Shown here one piece after another: positions 17,821 to 25,648 of a stretch of DNA of 44,098 bases. The DNA comes from a virus. Below the pieces are notes generated by a model. That model saw only the letters and a program-made list of their open reading frames with translations, searched no databases and was not told the origin of the DNA. Position 1 is the first letter of the stretch. Every line of letters starts with the position of its first letter. Made by a program: the position numbers and the translations under genes. The stretch lies in the IMG/VR virus record IMGVR_UViG_3300032285_002971, positions 1-44,098 of that record, one strand, 5' to 3'.

Positions 17821-19401
17821 ATGAGTCAACTATTAGATGATGAAGAGGACGAGTTTTTCCCTGAAGATGAAGAGGAAAACCTTGCCCCCGAAGAAGAAGT
17901 CGAAGAGCTGGATGAGCTCTCTAAAGAATTTGTAAAAAAGCTAGTTGACCGCTGCATTCAGTTTATGGATGCCCTTGTAGGACACTCTCTACACCCATAC
18001 CAACTTCCCCTTGCTAGACGCATCATTGAATCTGTAATTATCAATGACGGCGAAGAAGTGACAGCTCTAGCGGCTCGTCAGTCAGGCAAGTCAGAGACTA
18101 TTGCTAACACAGTAGCTACCCTTATGGTTCTTCTTCCTCGACTCGCCAAGATGTATCCCGACCTGCTTGGTCAGTTTAAAGACGGAATCTGGATTGGTAT
18201 GTTTGCGCCAGTTGAGGGTCAGGTAGAAACTCTCTTTGGTCGTACCGTAAACCGTCTTACATCAGAGCGCGCATTAGAGATTCTTGGTGACCCAGAAATT
18301 GATGACTCCCTAGGTAAAGTCCCGGGCGTTACACGACAGATTAAATTAAAGAACTCTGGTTCATCTCTAATGATGATGACAGCTAACCCACGCGCAAAAA
18401 TTGAATCTAAGTCTTTCCACCTTATTGTTATTGACGAGTGTCAAGAAGCCGACGACTTTGTAGTATCTAAATCTATTTCTCCTATGTTGGCTTACTACTC
18501 AGGAACTATGGTTAAGACCGGTACTCCGACTACGCATAAGAACAACTTCTATAAAGCAATCCAGTCTAATAAACGTCGTCAAACCGGAACCCGCGCTAGA
18601 CAGAATCACTTTGAATGGGACTGGCGTGAAGTAGCCAAAGTTAACGAGAACTACGGCAAATTCATTAAGAAAGAAATGTTACGTATCGGTGAGGACTCTG
18701 ACGAGTTTCAGATGTCGTACTGCTGTAAGTGGCTTCTTGAACGCGGTATGTTTGTAACCTCTACTATTATGGATGAACTAGGTGACACGTCATCTGAAAC
18801 AGTTAAAGCGTGGCACCGCACACCTGTCGTAGTTGGTATTGACCCCGCGCGTAAACTTGACTCTACTGTTGTAACTGTAGTGTGGGTGGATTGGGATAGA
18901 CCAGATGAGTTTGGGTACTTTGACCATCGCATCCTTAACTGGCTTGAAATTCAAGGCGATGATTGGGAAGACCAGTACTTCCAGATAGTTAACTTCTTAC
19001 AGAACTATGATGTGCTTGCGGTTGGCGTAGATGCTAACGGTGTAGGTGACGCAGTAGCTCAACGTTTAAAACTTCTACTCCCACGGGCAGAGGTTCATTC
19101 TTTAGGTAGTAGCCAACCTGAGCAGTCTAAGCGTTGGAAGCACCTCAAAGCTCTTATTGACCGCCGTATGGTTAGCTGGCCTGCCCATGCTAAAACACGT
19201 CGTTTACGTACTTGGAAGCGCTTCTACCAACAGATGACTGACCTAGAGACTAAGTTTACTGGCCCTAACTTTTTGGCTAAAGCTCCTGAAGAAGCTCATG
19301 CTCACGATGACTACGCCGACAGTTTAGCTATTGCGGTCTCTTTAACTATGGACTTGACCATGCCTTCGGTAGAAGTTAGTTCATCACCTTTCTATAGATA
19401 A
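17821..19401 (+). CDS. terL: Terminase large subunit
   Basis: A 526-residue packaging motor. After an acidic tail (1-35), the ATPase domain has a Walker A-like ARQSGKSE (85-92) and Walker B LIVIDE (201-206, Asp205-Glu206), with a TGTPTTHKN coupling motif at 233-241. The nuclease domain has acidic residues in GIDPARKLDS (Asp341), GVDANGVGD (Asp404) and HAHDDYADS (496-500). The length is usual for TerL. It translocates DNA into the prohead and cuts it. No small subunit is recognised in the window. Confidence 0.95.
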   Translation: MSQLLDDEEDEFFPEDEEENLAPEEEVEELDELSKEFVKKLVDRCIQFMDALVGHSLHPYQLPLARRIIESVIINDGEEVTALAARQSGKSETIANTVATLMVLLPRLAKMYPDLLGQFKDGIWIGMFAPVEGQVETLFGRTVNRLTSERALEILGDPEIDDSLGKVPGVTRQIKLKNSGSSLMMMTANPRAKIESKSFHLIVIDECQEADDFVVSKSISPMLAYYSGTMVKTGTPTTHKNNFYKAIQSNKRRQTGTRARQNHFEWDWREVAKVNENYGKFIKKEMLRIGEDSDEFQMSYCCKWLLERGMFVTSTIMDELGDTSSETVKAWHRTPVVVGIDPARKLDSTVVTVVWVDWDRPDEFGYFDHRILNWLEIQGDDWEDQYFQIVNFLQNYDVLAVGVDANGVGDAVAQRLKLLLPRAEVHSLGSSQPEQSKRWKHLKALIDRRMVSWPAHAKTRRLRTWKRFYQQMTDLETKFTGPNFLAKAPEEAHAHDDYADSLAIAVSLTMDLTMPSVEVSSSPFYR

Positions 19402-19478
19402 TTAGCTCTTTAGCCTGACTGCGCACCTATTTTGTAGCACACTTTTCTACGAGGTACCTCAACCTATAAGGAGTCATA

Positions 19479-19877
19479 ATGGCAATCGCACCAACCCCTA
19501 AGTTCCCAGAGCGCCCAGGTAACGTTTACGACCGTAAGATGTCACCTGCAACTCCAGGACAACGTGGACCACTTCGTTTCGAAGAAGGTATCGCAACTGA
19601 TACTGACGTCCCACAAGAATTCACAAAGGGCGCTATGCAAGGATACGTTCCTGCACCAGGTCGTCCAAACCGCAATGCAAATGTTTTTGAAAAGCTTCCA
19701 GAAGAGACAATGCGCGAGCGCGCACACGTTGGTTCTGCAGCTTGGGTAGAAGCCCCAGCACATTTGCAAGAGTTTGCTGCTGGTGGTTTCGCAGACCACG
19801 GTGACAACCGTTTCGAAGAAGTTATTCGTAATGGTGCACACCAACAAGCTGGCAACGCGGCAGTAGTCCAGGACTAA
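19479..19877 (+). CDS. Hypothetical virion-region protein, 132 aa
   Basis: A 132-residue protein between terL and portal, with AAGGAG before the ATG. It is Pro/Gly/Asn-rich and appears extended: PTPKFPERPGNVYDRKM, PATPGQRGPLRFEEG, PAPGRPNRNANVF, then helical ETMRERAHVGSAAW and HQQAGNAA. No family is recognised. Codon usage favours preferred codons like the capsid gene, suggesting high expression, and a large hairpin follows, so an abundant head-associated protein is plausible. Function is unknown. Confidence 0.6.
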   Translation: MAIAPTPKFPERPGNVYDRKMSPATPGQRGPLRFEEGIATDTDVPQEFTKGAMQGYVPAPGRPNRNANVFEKLPEETMRERAHVGSAAWVEAPAHLQEFAAGGFADHGDNRFEEVIRNGAHQQAGNAAVVQD

Positions 19878-19892
19878 TAACCCTATAGATTT

Positions 19893-19930
19893 CAACCCCC
19901 GTTTCTACGGCGAATACGTGGCGGGGGTTG
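19893..19930 (+). terminator. Long-loop hairpin after the 19479-19877 gene
   Basis: A 9-bp GC-rich stem (19893-19901 with 19922-19930) with a 20-base loop, in the gap between two genes. There is no U tract, so termination is uncertain; mRNA protection is an alternative. Confidence 0.45.
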
Positions 19931-19949
19931 GACCTACTAAGGATTCATC

Positions 19950-20258
19950 ATGGCATTAATCTCAGGTAAAGAAGTAAAAGAGGGTCCAAAGCAGCTTCCT
20001 GCTAACCCTAAGATGTGGAACATGCTTACTGCTCAAGCACGTTCTAAGTTCCGTACCTATCCATCTCCCGCAGCTGCGCACTGGGTTCACTCCCACTACG
20101 TTCAACTGGGCGGGAAATTTGTCAATTCTAAAAAAGAAATTGACCCACGATTTAGAGATTATGTCCAAGAAGAGCGTGACAAAAAAGAAGAGCAGCAAAA
20201 GAAGAAGGTCACAAAGACCGTAGGCCAAGGCGGTATCCGAGGCGAACGCTTCAGATAA
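19950..20258 (+). CDS. Basic protein with YPS-GGK module, 102 aa
   Basis: A 102-residue protein with a central RSKFRTYPSPAAAHWVHSHY followed by VQLGGKFVN (about 31-59). This resembles short basic modules with a YPS-A-...-Y-x3-GGK pattern in phages and large viruses. The C-terminal third is a charged helix (EERDKKEEQQKKKVTK). It precedes the portal gene and may have a head or packaging role. The family name is uncertain to me. Confidence 0.6.
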   Translation: MALISGKEVKEGPKQLPANPKMWNMLTAQARSKFRTYPSPAAAHWVHSHYVQLGGKFVNSKKEIDPRFRDYVQEERDKKEEQQKKKVTKTVGQGGIRGERFR

Positions 20259-20275
20259 CGTGTCGCTTTAAAGCT

Positions 20276-20298
20276 TTGTCGACATTTAGTGGTACCCT
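20276..20298 (+). promoter_or_regulatory. TTGTCGAC plus extended -10 promoter for portal
   Basis: TTGTCGAC (20276-20283) is followed by ATTTA and TG-G-TACCCT (20290-20298), almost the same arrangement as at 17707-17728. A small CTTTC-GG-GAAAG hairpin (20306-20317) lies near the predicted start, merging with the AGAGG ribosome site. Confidence 0.5.
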
Positions 20299-20326
20299 TT
20301 ATTAACTTTCGGGAAAGAGGTGATTG

Positions 20327-22045
20327 GTGAGCGGTATTGATTTCTCGCCTCCGAGTTATCGCGCTGCTTCCTCTGACCTAACTATCTCCATTTCCCCACT
20401 GGGACTTGTAGAGCTAGCAGATGAAGAGTTTGAAGTTCACGGCCCACGCCTGAACCGTTACTCACTTAACTGGGCTATGTATCTTGGCCATCATTATTCT
20501 TATCGCCGTCAAACAGGCGAAACACAGATGGTACTTAATTACTATCGTGCATTCACAGATTTCGTTATTAACTTTACATTTGGTAAAGGCGTTAACTTCC
20601 GCAGCCCTAAAGCAACAGAGGCTATTGTCCCAGACCTGCTAGAGCGTGTATGGGAAGTAGATAACAACAAGGCAACTGTACTTTGGGAAATTGGACAGCA
20701 AGGTTCTGTATCAGGTGACTGCTTTATTAAAGTCGCTTACGAAGAAGCCTACAATGACCCAGCAGGAAGGCTTCACCCAGGACGAGTTCGCATCCTTCCC
20801 CTGAACTCGTCTTTTGCATTTCCAGAGTTCCACCCTCACGACCGCGAGCGCTTGATTCGTTTTAAGTTAAAGTACCGCTTCTGGGGCACATCACTAGAAG
20901 GTACCCGTCAAGTGTTTACTTATACAGAAATTTTGACGGATGACGTAATTGAGGAATATATCAATGACGAACTTATCGATTCGCGCCCTAACCCGCTTGG
21001 CGTCATTCCTGTTATTCATATTCCGAATGTTCGAATTAGTGGTTCTCCTTGGGGCCTTAGCGACTGCAATGACATTATCTCTATTAACCGTGCCTATAAC
21101 GAAACTGCGACTGATATCGCAGACATCGTTAACTACCATGCAGCGCCCGTCACAGTCATCATCGGTGCTAAGGCTTCTCAACTTGAGAAGGGCGCTAATA
21201 AAGTCTGGGGCGGTCTACCAAAAGACGCGCGCGTAGAGAACCTTGAAGGCGGAGCACAAGGCCTAAAGGGTGCTATGGACTTCCTTGCAATGATGAAGAA
21301 GTCAATGCACGAAATGATTGGTGTTCCTGAGACCGCGCTTGGTCAAGCTCAACCTATCTCTAACACATCAGGCGTAGCGCTTTCTATTCAGTTTCAACCT
21401 TTGATGAACCGCTATCACCAAAAGATTATTCAATATGCGCACGGTCTAGAGCGCGTTAATGAGCTTATCCTTTTGAACCTTGCTCTTAAGGAACCAGAGA
21501 AGTTTACTTGGAATCCTGACTCTAGCCAGACTCCACTAAAGCCTGGTCAACTGGCACAACTTGATTTCAATGACCCAATTACTTACCAAAGCATTGTTCA
21601 CTTCCCACAGCCACTTCCTCTCGACAAACTCATTGCGCTTAACGAAATTCAATCCAAGCTATCTCTTGGACTTGAATCTAAAGAAGGCGCTCTACGTGCA
21701 CTTGGCGAAGAGTTCCCAGCCGAGAAGCTCACAGAGATTCGTCAAGAACTACAAGACGACGCTATGGCAGATGGCGCACTCAAGCTTATCCAAACTCAAA
21801 TTGAACAGGACATTGTTGCTCTAACTGGTGCACAACCAGGAGCTGCTGGTGGAACATCTACCCCAACAATGTCTACTGGACCTAATGGCGAACAAGTACC
21901 TAATACTCCTACAGAGCCAGTAATCATGGATGACGCAACTATTGCGGCCCAACTAGGAGAACAAGGCCTCCGCAATCGCCTTGTAACTGATGCTTATGGA
22001 ACGCAACTCCCTCAGAGACGCGTACCACAAGAGTACGAAAAATAA
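20327..22045 (+). CDS. Portal protein (SPP1 gp6-like)
   Basis: Read from GTG 20327 because AGAGG lies 6 bases upstream; a TTG three bases earlier is the alternative. The 572-residue product has an N-terminal region with ETQMVLNYYRAFTDFV, a clip/stem region with LGVIPVIHIPN and SPWGLSDCNDII, a long helical stretch DFLAMMKKSMHEMIGVPETA and SNTSGVALSIQF. These are typical portal features. It forms the dodecameric ring at the head vertex through which DNA passes. The C-terminal 60 residues are low complexity with Gly/Thr/Pro. Confidence 0.92.
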   Translation: MSGIDFSPPSYRAASSDLTISISPLGLVELADEEFEVHGPRLNRYSLNWAMYLGHHYSYRRQTGETQMVLNYYRAFTDFVINFTFGKGVNFRSPKATEAIVPDLLERVWEVDNNKATVLWEIGQQGSVSGDCFIKVAYEEAYNDPAGRLHPGRVRILPLNSSFAFPEFHPHDRERLIRFKLKYRFWGTSLEGTRQVFTYTEILTDDVIEEYINDELIDSRPNPLGVIPVIHIPNVRISGSPWGLSDCNDIISINRAYNETATDIADIVNYHAAPVTVIIGAKASQLEKGANKVWGGLPKDARVENLEGGAQGLKGAMDFLAMMKKSMHEMIGVPETALGQAQPISNTSGVALSIQFQPLMNRYHQKIIQYAHGLERVNELILLNLALKEPEKFTWNPDSSQTPLKPGQLAQLDFNDPITYQSIVHFPQPLPLDKLIALNEIQSKLSLGLESKEGALRALGEEFPAEKLTEIRQELQDDAMADGALKLIQTQIEQDIVALTGAQPGAAGGTSTPTMSTGPNGEQVPNTPTEPVIMDDATIAAQLGEQGLRNRLVTDAYGTQLPQRRVPQEYEK

Positions 22046-22061
22046 AAGGGTTTAGCCCTTT
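22045..22061 (+). terminator. Hairpin after portal, plus inverted repeat 22065-22099
   Basis: AAAGGG and CCCTTT (22045-22050, 22056-22061) form a small hairpin overlapping the stop of the portal gene, without a U tract. Downstream, TAACGTG and CACGTTA (22065-22071, 22093-22099) form a looser inverted repeat that may be an operator before the scaffold gene. Confidence 0.35.
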
Positions 22062-22153
22062 AATTAACGTGCTGTAAGGCAAAATAAGAATACACGTTAG
22101 GTCATTTGTGCTCTCATATCGGAAAACGACCCCTAGGATAAAAGGATATAAGC

Positions 22154-22930
22154 ATGTCAGAAACTGCAGATAACATGGCTGCTGCTTTTGAAGCAGAAGC
22201 CAACACCGCTCCAGTCGTAAATGTGTCGGACGTTGACGCGCCCACTGTTACAAGTACTGAAGTTAAGTCTAAGTTTTATACAGACGAAGACTTAGCGCGA
22301 GTTCGTTCTCAAGAGAAAGATAAGCTCTACCCAGTAATTGAAGAGCTTAAGGCGAAAGTCTCTACTTTTGAGAAGGAAAGAGAAGAAGAAGCCACCCGTC
22401 GTGCTGAAGCTGAAAGAGCTGAAGCAGAACGTCTTAAGGCTTTGGAAGAAGACGAGCTTGGAGTTCGCGACCTTCTAAAGAAGAAAGAACAAGAGTGGTC
22501 TGAGCAGTTGGAGCGTGAGCGTCAAGAACGCGAACGCGCCTTCGCTCTTCTGGAACGTGAAAAGTCTTTTGCAGACCTGCAGGCTTATCGCCAGCAATTG
22601 GTTGAACAAGAGCGCGACAGTATCATTCCAGACCTTCTTGATTTGATTCAGGGTAATACTCGTGAAGAGATTCAAGCAAGCGTTGAAGGTTTGAAGTCCC
22701 GTTCAGAACGAATCCTCGAATCCGCACAATCTGCTATGCAGAATGCGCGTAAAGAGATGAAAGGTGCAAGCACTAACGCACCTACAGCTGGACCATTGGA
22801 AACTAATATGGAATCACGTCAGTTCACAGCGCAAGATATTGCGTCTATGTCGGTAAACGAATACGCAAAATATAGAGACAAGCTAATGAGCGACTCGGCT
22901 CGTGGCAAGTCTCGCGGGCTTTTCGGCTAA
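22154..22930 (+). CDS. Scaffolding protein
   Basis: A 258-residue, highly charged protein: a disordered N-terminus (1-40), a long coiled coil rich in Glu/Arg/Lys (about 50-150, with EEEATRRAEAERAEAERLKA and EREKSF), a helical SIIPDLLDLIQGNTREEI and a C-terminal tail (MSDSARGKSRGLFG). This is the usual form of phage scaffolds, which direct procapsid assembly and then leave. Position between portal and major capsid agrees. No protease gene is seen nearby. AAAGGA precedes the start. Confidence 0.85.
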   Translation: MSETADNMAAAFEAEANTAPVVNVSDVDAPTVTSTEVKSKFYTDEDLARVRSQEKDKLYPVIEELKAKVSTFEKEREEEATRRAEAERAEAERLKALEEDELGVRDLLKKKEQEWSEQLERERQERERAFALLEREKSFADLQAYRQQLVEQERDSIIPDLLDLIQGNTREEIQASVEGLKSRSERILESAQSAMQNARKEMKGASTNAPTAGPLETNMESRQFTAQDIASMSVNEYAKYRDKLMSDSARGKSRGLFG

Positions 22931-22972
22931 ACCCCCCAAACCCAAAAACAACTAACAAGGAGTCATAGCTAA

Positions 22973-24043
22973 ATGGCATCAGGAATTACCGGTACCGGCA
23001 ATCTAGCCGCGTCACCAACAGCGTACTCAGGTACAAATACACAACTTACTCAAGCGATTCAGACAATCTGGTCCAAGGAAATCTTGTTCCAGGCAATGCC
23101 TATTCTTCGCTTCGAGCAATTCGCAGTTAAGAAGACTGAACTAGGTGTTGCACCTGGTCTCCAGATTAACTTCATGCGTTACAACAACCTCGGCTTTGCT
23201 TCACCGCTCGTCGAAGGTGTTCGTATGCAAACAAACGCACTCACAGCTCAACAGTTCTCAATCACAGTATCTGAGCATGGATATGCTCTTGCTGTTTCTG
23301 AGCTTCTTTTGAACGCTTCATTCGATGACGTAATGGCATCTGCTTCACGTCTTCTCGGTCGTAACATGGCTATCTACCTAGACCAGCTTTCACGCGACAC
23401 CCTCTACGCAGCAACTTCAACCATCTACGGTGAAGACCGCTCATCACTATCAGCTGTTAACAACTGGTACGCATACGGTAACACTGCTGGTTCACGTGCT
23501 GCAATGACAGGAAACTTCTTCCTCTCAACTCACACAATCAAGGATGCAGTTGAGACACTCTCAACCAAGAACATCCCTCGTTTGGGCGAGACCTATGTCT
23601 GCTTCGTTCACCCTCACCAATCACGTCGTCTTAGTGACTTGCCTGAGTTCATCGAAGTTACAAAGTACGCAGCTCCAGGAAACTTCATGCTCGGTGAAAT
23701 CGGTCGTTTGTACGACTGCGTATTCATCGAAACAACACAAGTTCTCAAGGTTGCTGGTGGCGCTGGCGCTAACTACACCACTGATACAACTGTTGCTAAC
23801 CCAACCGTAACACCTGGTGGAGGATACATCACTCCAGCAACAAAGACCGGTAATGGTCTTGCAGACCGCTATGCATCTATCTTCATTGGAGATAACGCAT
23901 TCGGACACGCAATCTCACTTCCAGTCGAACTACGCGATGGCGGTATCTTGGACTTCGGTCGTGAGCACGCACTCGCTTGGTACTCAATCTTCGGCCTCGG
24001 TCTTATCACTGACCAAGCTGTTGTTATTGCAGAAACCAACTAA
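22973..24043 (+). CDS. Major capsid protein, N4-gp56 family
   Basis: A 356-residue capsid protein with features of the N4-gp56 family: IWSKEILFQAMPILRFEQF (about 33-51), VKKTELGVAPGLQINFMRY, PLVEGVRMQTNALTAQQFSI and SELLLNASFDDVMASASRLL, with an AAGGAG about ten bases upstream. The fold is HK97-like. The codons are more biased to a restricted set than in fibre genes, as for an abundant protein. It is followed by a strong terminator, also typical. It is the head shell subunit. Confidence 0.94.
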   Translation: MASGITGTGNLAASPTAYSGTNTQLTQAIQTIWSKEILFQAMPILRFEQFAVKKTELGVAPGLQINFMRYNNLGFASPLVEGVRMQTNALTAQQFSITVSEHGYALAVSELLLNASFDDVMASASRLLGRNMAIYLDQLSRDTLYAATSTIYGEDRSSLSAVNNWYAYGNTAGSRAAMTGNFFLSTHTIKDAVETLSTKNIPRLGETYVCFVHPHQSRRLSDLPEFIEVTKYAAPGNFMLGEIGRLYDCVFIETTQVLKVAGGAGANYTTDTTVANPTVTPGGGYITPATKTGNGLADRYASIFIGDNAFGHAISLPVELRDGGILDFGREHALAWYSIFGLGLITDQAVVIAETN

Positions 24044-24060
24044 TAACTTAATAGCAGAGG

Positions 24061-24086
24061 GAGGGGGCCGAAAGGCCCCCTCTATT
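24061..24086 (+). terminator. Strong intrinsic terminator after the capsid gene
   Basis: A 9-bp GC-rich stem (24061-24069 with 24074-24082) closed by a GAAA tetraloop and followed by TATTT. It sits 17 bases after the capsid stop. Confidence 0.8.
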
Positions 24087-24116
24087 TAACCGAGATACTA
24101 AATTGGAGGATTTATA

Positions 24117-24476
24117 GTGGCCAAGAAGCCCACCGATGTAACAGGCGTAGTTCGTGAGAAGATGCTTGCAGATAATGCAGAAGCTCTTCAAGAACGCGCA
24201 GCAGAAATGTCTATGGCAACTGCAGAAGCTAAGGTCAAGTTAGAGACCGAAGTTATTGACGCAACAAAGCCAGACCGTCAAACAGTTATTGTTGATGAAG
24301 TAGTAACTGTAGGAACCGGCAGTACTGATGTTGAGATTCGTGTAGTTCAAGATATTGAGAACATGACTCTTGGTGCTGGAAACAGCTACAGCTTTAAGGC
24401 TGGACAAAAGTACAAAGTCACACAGAATGTAGCCAACCACCTTAAGGAAAAAGGCTACCTTGCAGGAGTTATCTAA
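24117..24476 (+). CDS. Head or capsid-associated protein, 119 aa
   Basis: GTG start with GGAGG upstream. The N-terminal half is helical and charged (LADNAEALQERAAEM); the C-terminal half is strand-rich, ending TVIVDEVVTVG, VVQDIENMTLGAGNSYSFKA and GQKYKVTQNVANHLKEKGYL. The C-terminal block resembles small head-associated proteins following capsid genes in aquatic phages. A decoration or head-completion role is possible. It is enclosed by two terminators, so it may be expressed from the capsid transcript by readthrough. Confidence 0.7.
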   Translation: MAKKPTDVTGVVREKMLADNAEALQERAAEMSMATAEAKVKLETEVIDATKPDRQTVIVDEVVTVGTGSTDVEIRVVQDIENMTLGAGNSYSFKAGQKYKVTQNVANHLKEKGYLAGVI

Positions 24477-24494
24477 GACATAACTATTGGAGTG

Positions 24495-24520
24495 GGCGCC
24501 CTGACTGGGCGCCTTCTTTG
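24495..24520 (+). terminator. Intrinsic terminator after the 24117 gene
   Basis: A 7-bp stem (24495-24501 with 24507-24513) with a 5-base loop, followed by TTCTTTGTTT. A second GC-rich repeat (TTGGCGCCA-like, 24541-24551) and an AT-rich stretch follow, where a new promoter may lie. Confidence 0.75.
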
Positions 24521-24583
24521 TTTATACAGATTTTTTAGGCGTTTGGCGCCATCATTATATCTACCGTATTGTAGGGAGTTCCT

Positions 24584-25648
24584 GTGGCTGTAATTTCTGA
24601 CCTACTCTCTAGAGTTCGTCTAGAGCTGGGTGACCAGCAGAAGCAATTCACCTTTACAGGTCTTGGCGATGGTGTAACTAAAGCTTTTTACGTAGAGCAC
24701 AAGCCAATTGAGCTTTCCAGTCTTTATATTAAAGTAGGCTCTACTCAGCTTGCCTACCCCGCTGATTATTCAGTTGAAGAAGATATTGGCGTTATCCACT
24801 TTACAACAGCACCTGCTGATTTGGCGACCATCACAGTTTCTGGTCTAGAAGACCGCTACTTCCTTGATAATCAGCTTTGCCAGTTTATTAACGACGCGCT
24901 TACTCAACATACATATAACCGCACAGACGCCTTTGGCAGTCTAGTTACTATCAGTTCTGTCCCCGCAGTGGAAGAATACCCACTGGCCATCCTAGCTACT
25001 ATTGAAGCGCTATGGGCGCTCGCTACGGATGCGTCTTTTGATATAGACATCACGGCACCGGATGGGGTACATATTCCTCGTTCTGAACGTTACCGTCAGA
25101 TTAGTTCACTTATTCAACAGCGTTGGGAACAGTACCGTCAGCTATGCGCGGCGCTTAATATTGGTCTTTGGAAGATTGAAATGGGAACGCTTCGTCGTAT
25201 ATCCCGTACAACTAACAAGCTTGTACCTGTTTATATGGCACAAGAGGTAGATGATAGCCGTCGTCCAGAGCGCGTTTACATTCAAAATGACCTTAATGGC
25301 CGCTCACCGCTACCAACAACAGCACAGATTTATGACATTACTTTGTATCAAGGAAACTCTTTTGAAGCGGAATTTGACTTTCCATTTGACACAACTGGCT
25401 TAGAGTTTGCAGCACAGATTAGAACTTATCCAAATGCTCCGTCTCTATACGCTACATTTGATATAACTGTTGTATCAACGTCATCAACGTTAAGTAAGAT
25501 TAAGCTTAGCTTAACTACCGCAGATACTGATTATATGCCTGTAAGAGCATTCTGGGATTTGAGGGCTACTATGCCAGCTGACCCAAATTATGCGCAGACA
25601 TATATCAAAGGTCAGGTGTTTACAACTCAGGCGGTAACAGTTGACTAG
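24584..25648 (+). CDS. Neck/head-tail connector fused to a BppU-like domain
   Basis: A 354-residue protein, start GTG with GGGAG upstream. The N-terminal part (about 1-200) has helical [20 protein letters not shown], then a beta insert with [18 protein letters not shown] and [13 protein letters not shown], as in head-tail adaptors. The C-terminal 110 residues (about 245-354) match the BppU N-terminal type: [39 protein letters not shown] and ending [12 protein letters not shown]. It may join head and neck structures while carrying a fibre-docking domain. The junction between these units is the unusual point. Confidence 0.7.
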   Translation: MAVISDLLSRVRLELGDQQKQFTFTGLGDGVTKAFYVEHKPIELSSLYIKVGSTQLAYPADYSVEEDIGVIHFTTAPADLATITVSGLEDRYFLDNQLCQFINDALTQHTYNRTDAFGSLVTISSVPAVEEYPLAILATIEALWALATDASFDIDITAPDGVHIPRSERYRQISSLIQQRWEQYRQLCAALNIGLWKIEMGTLRRISRTTNKLVPVYMAQEVDDSRRPERVYIQNDLNGRSPLPTTAQIYDITLYQGNSFEAEFDFPFDTTGLEFAAQIRTYPNAPSLYATFDITVVSTSSTLSKIKLSLTTADTDYMPVRAFWDLRATMPADPNYAQTYIKGQVFTTQAVTVD

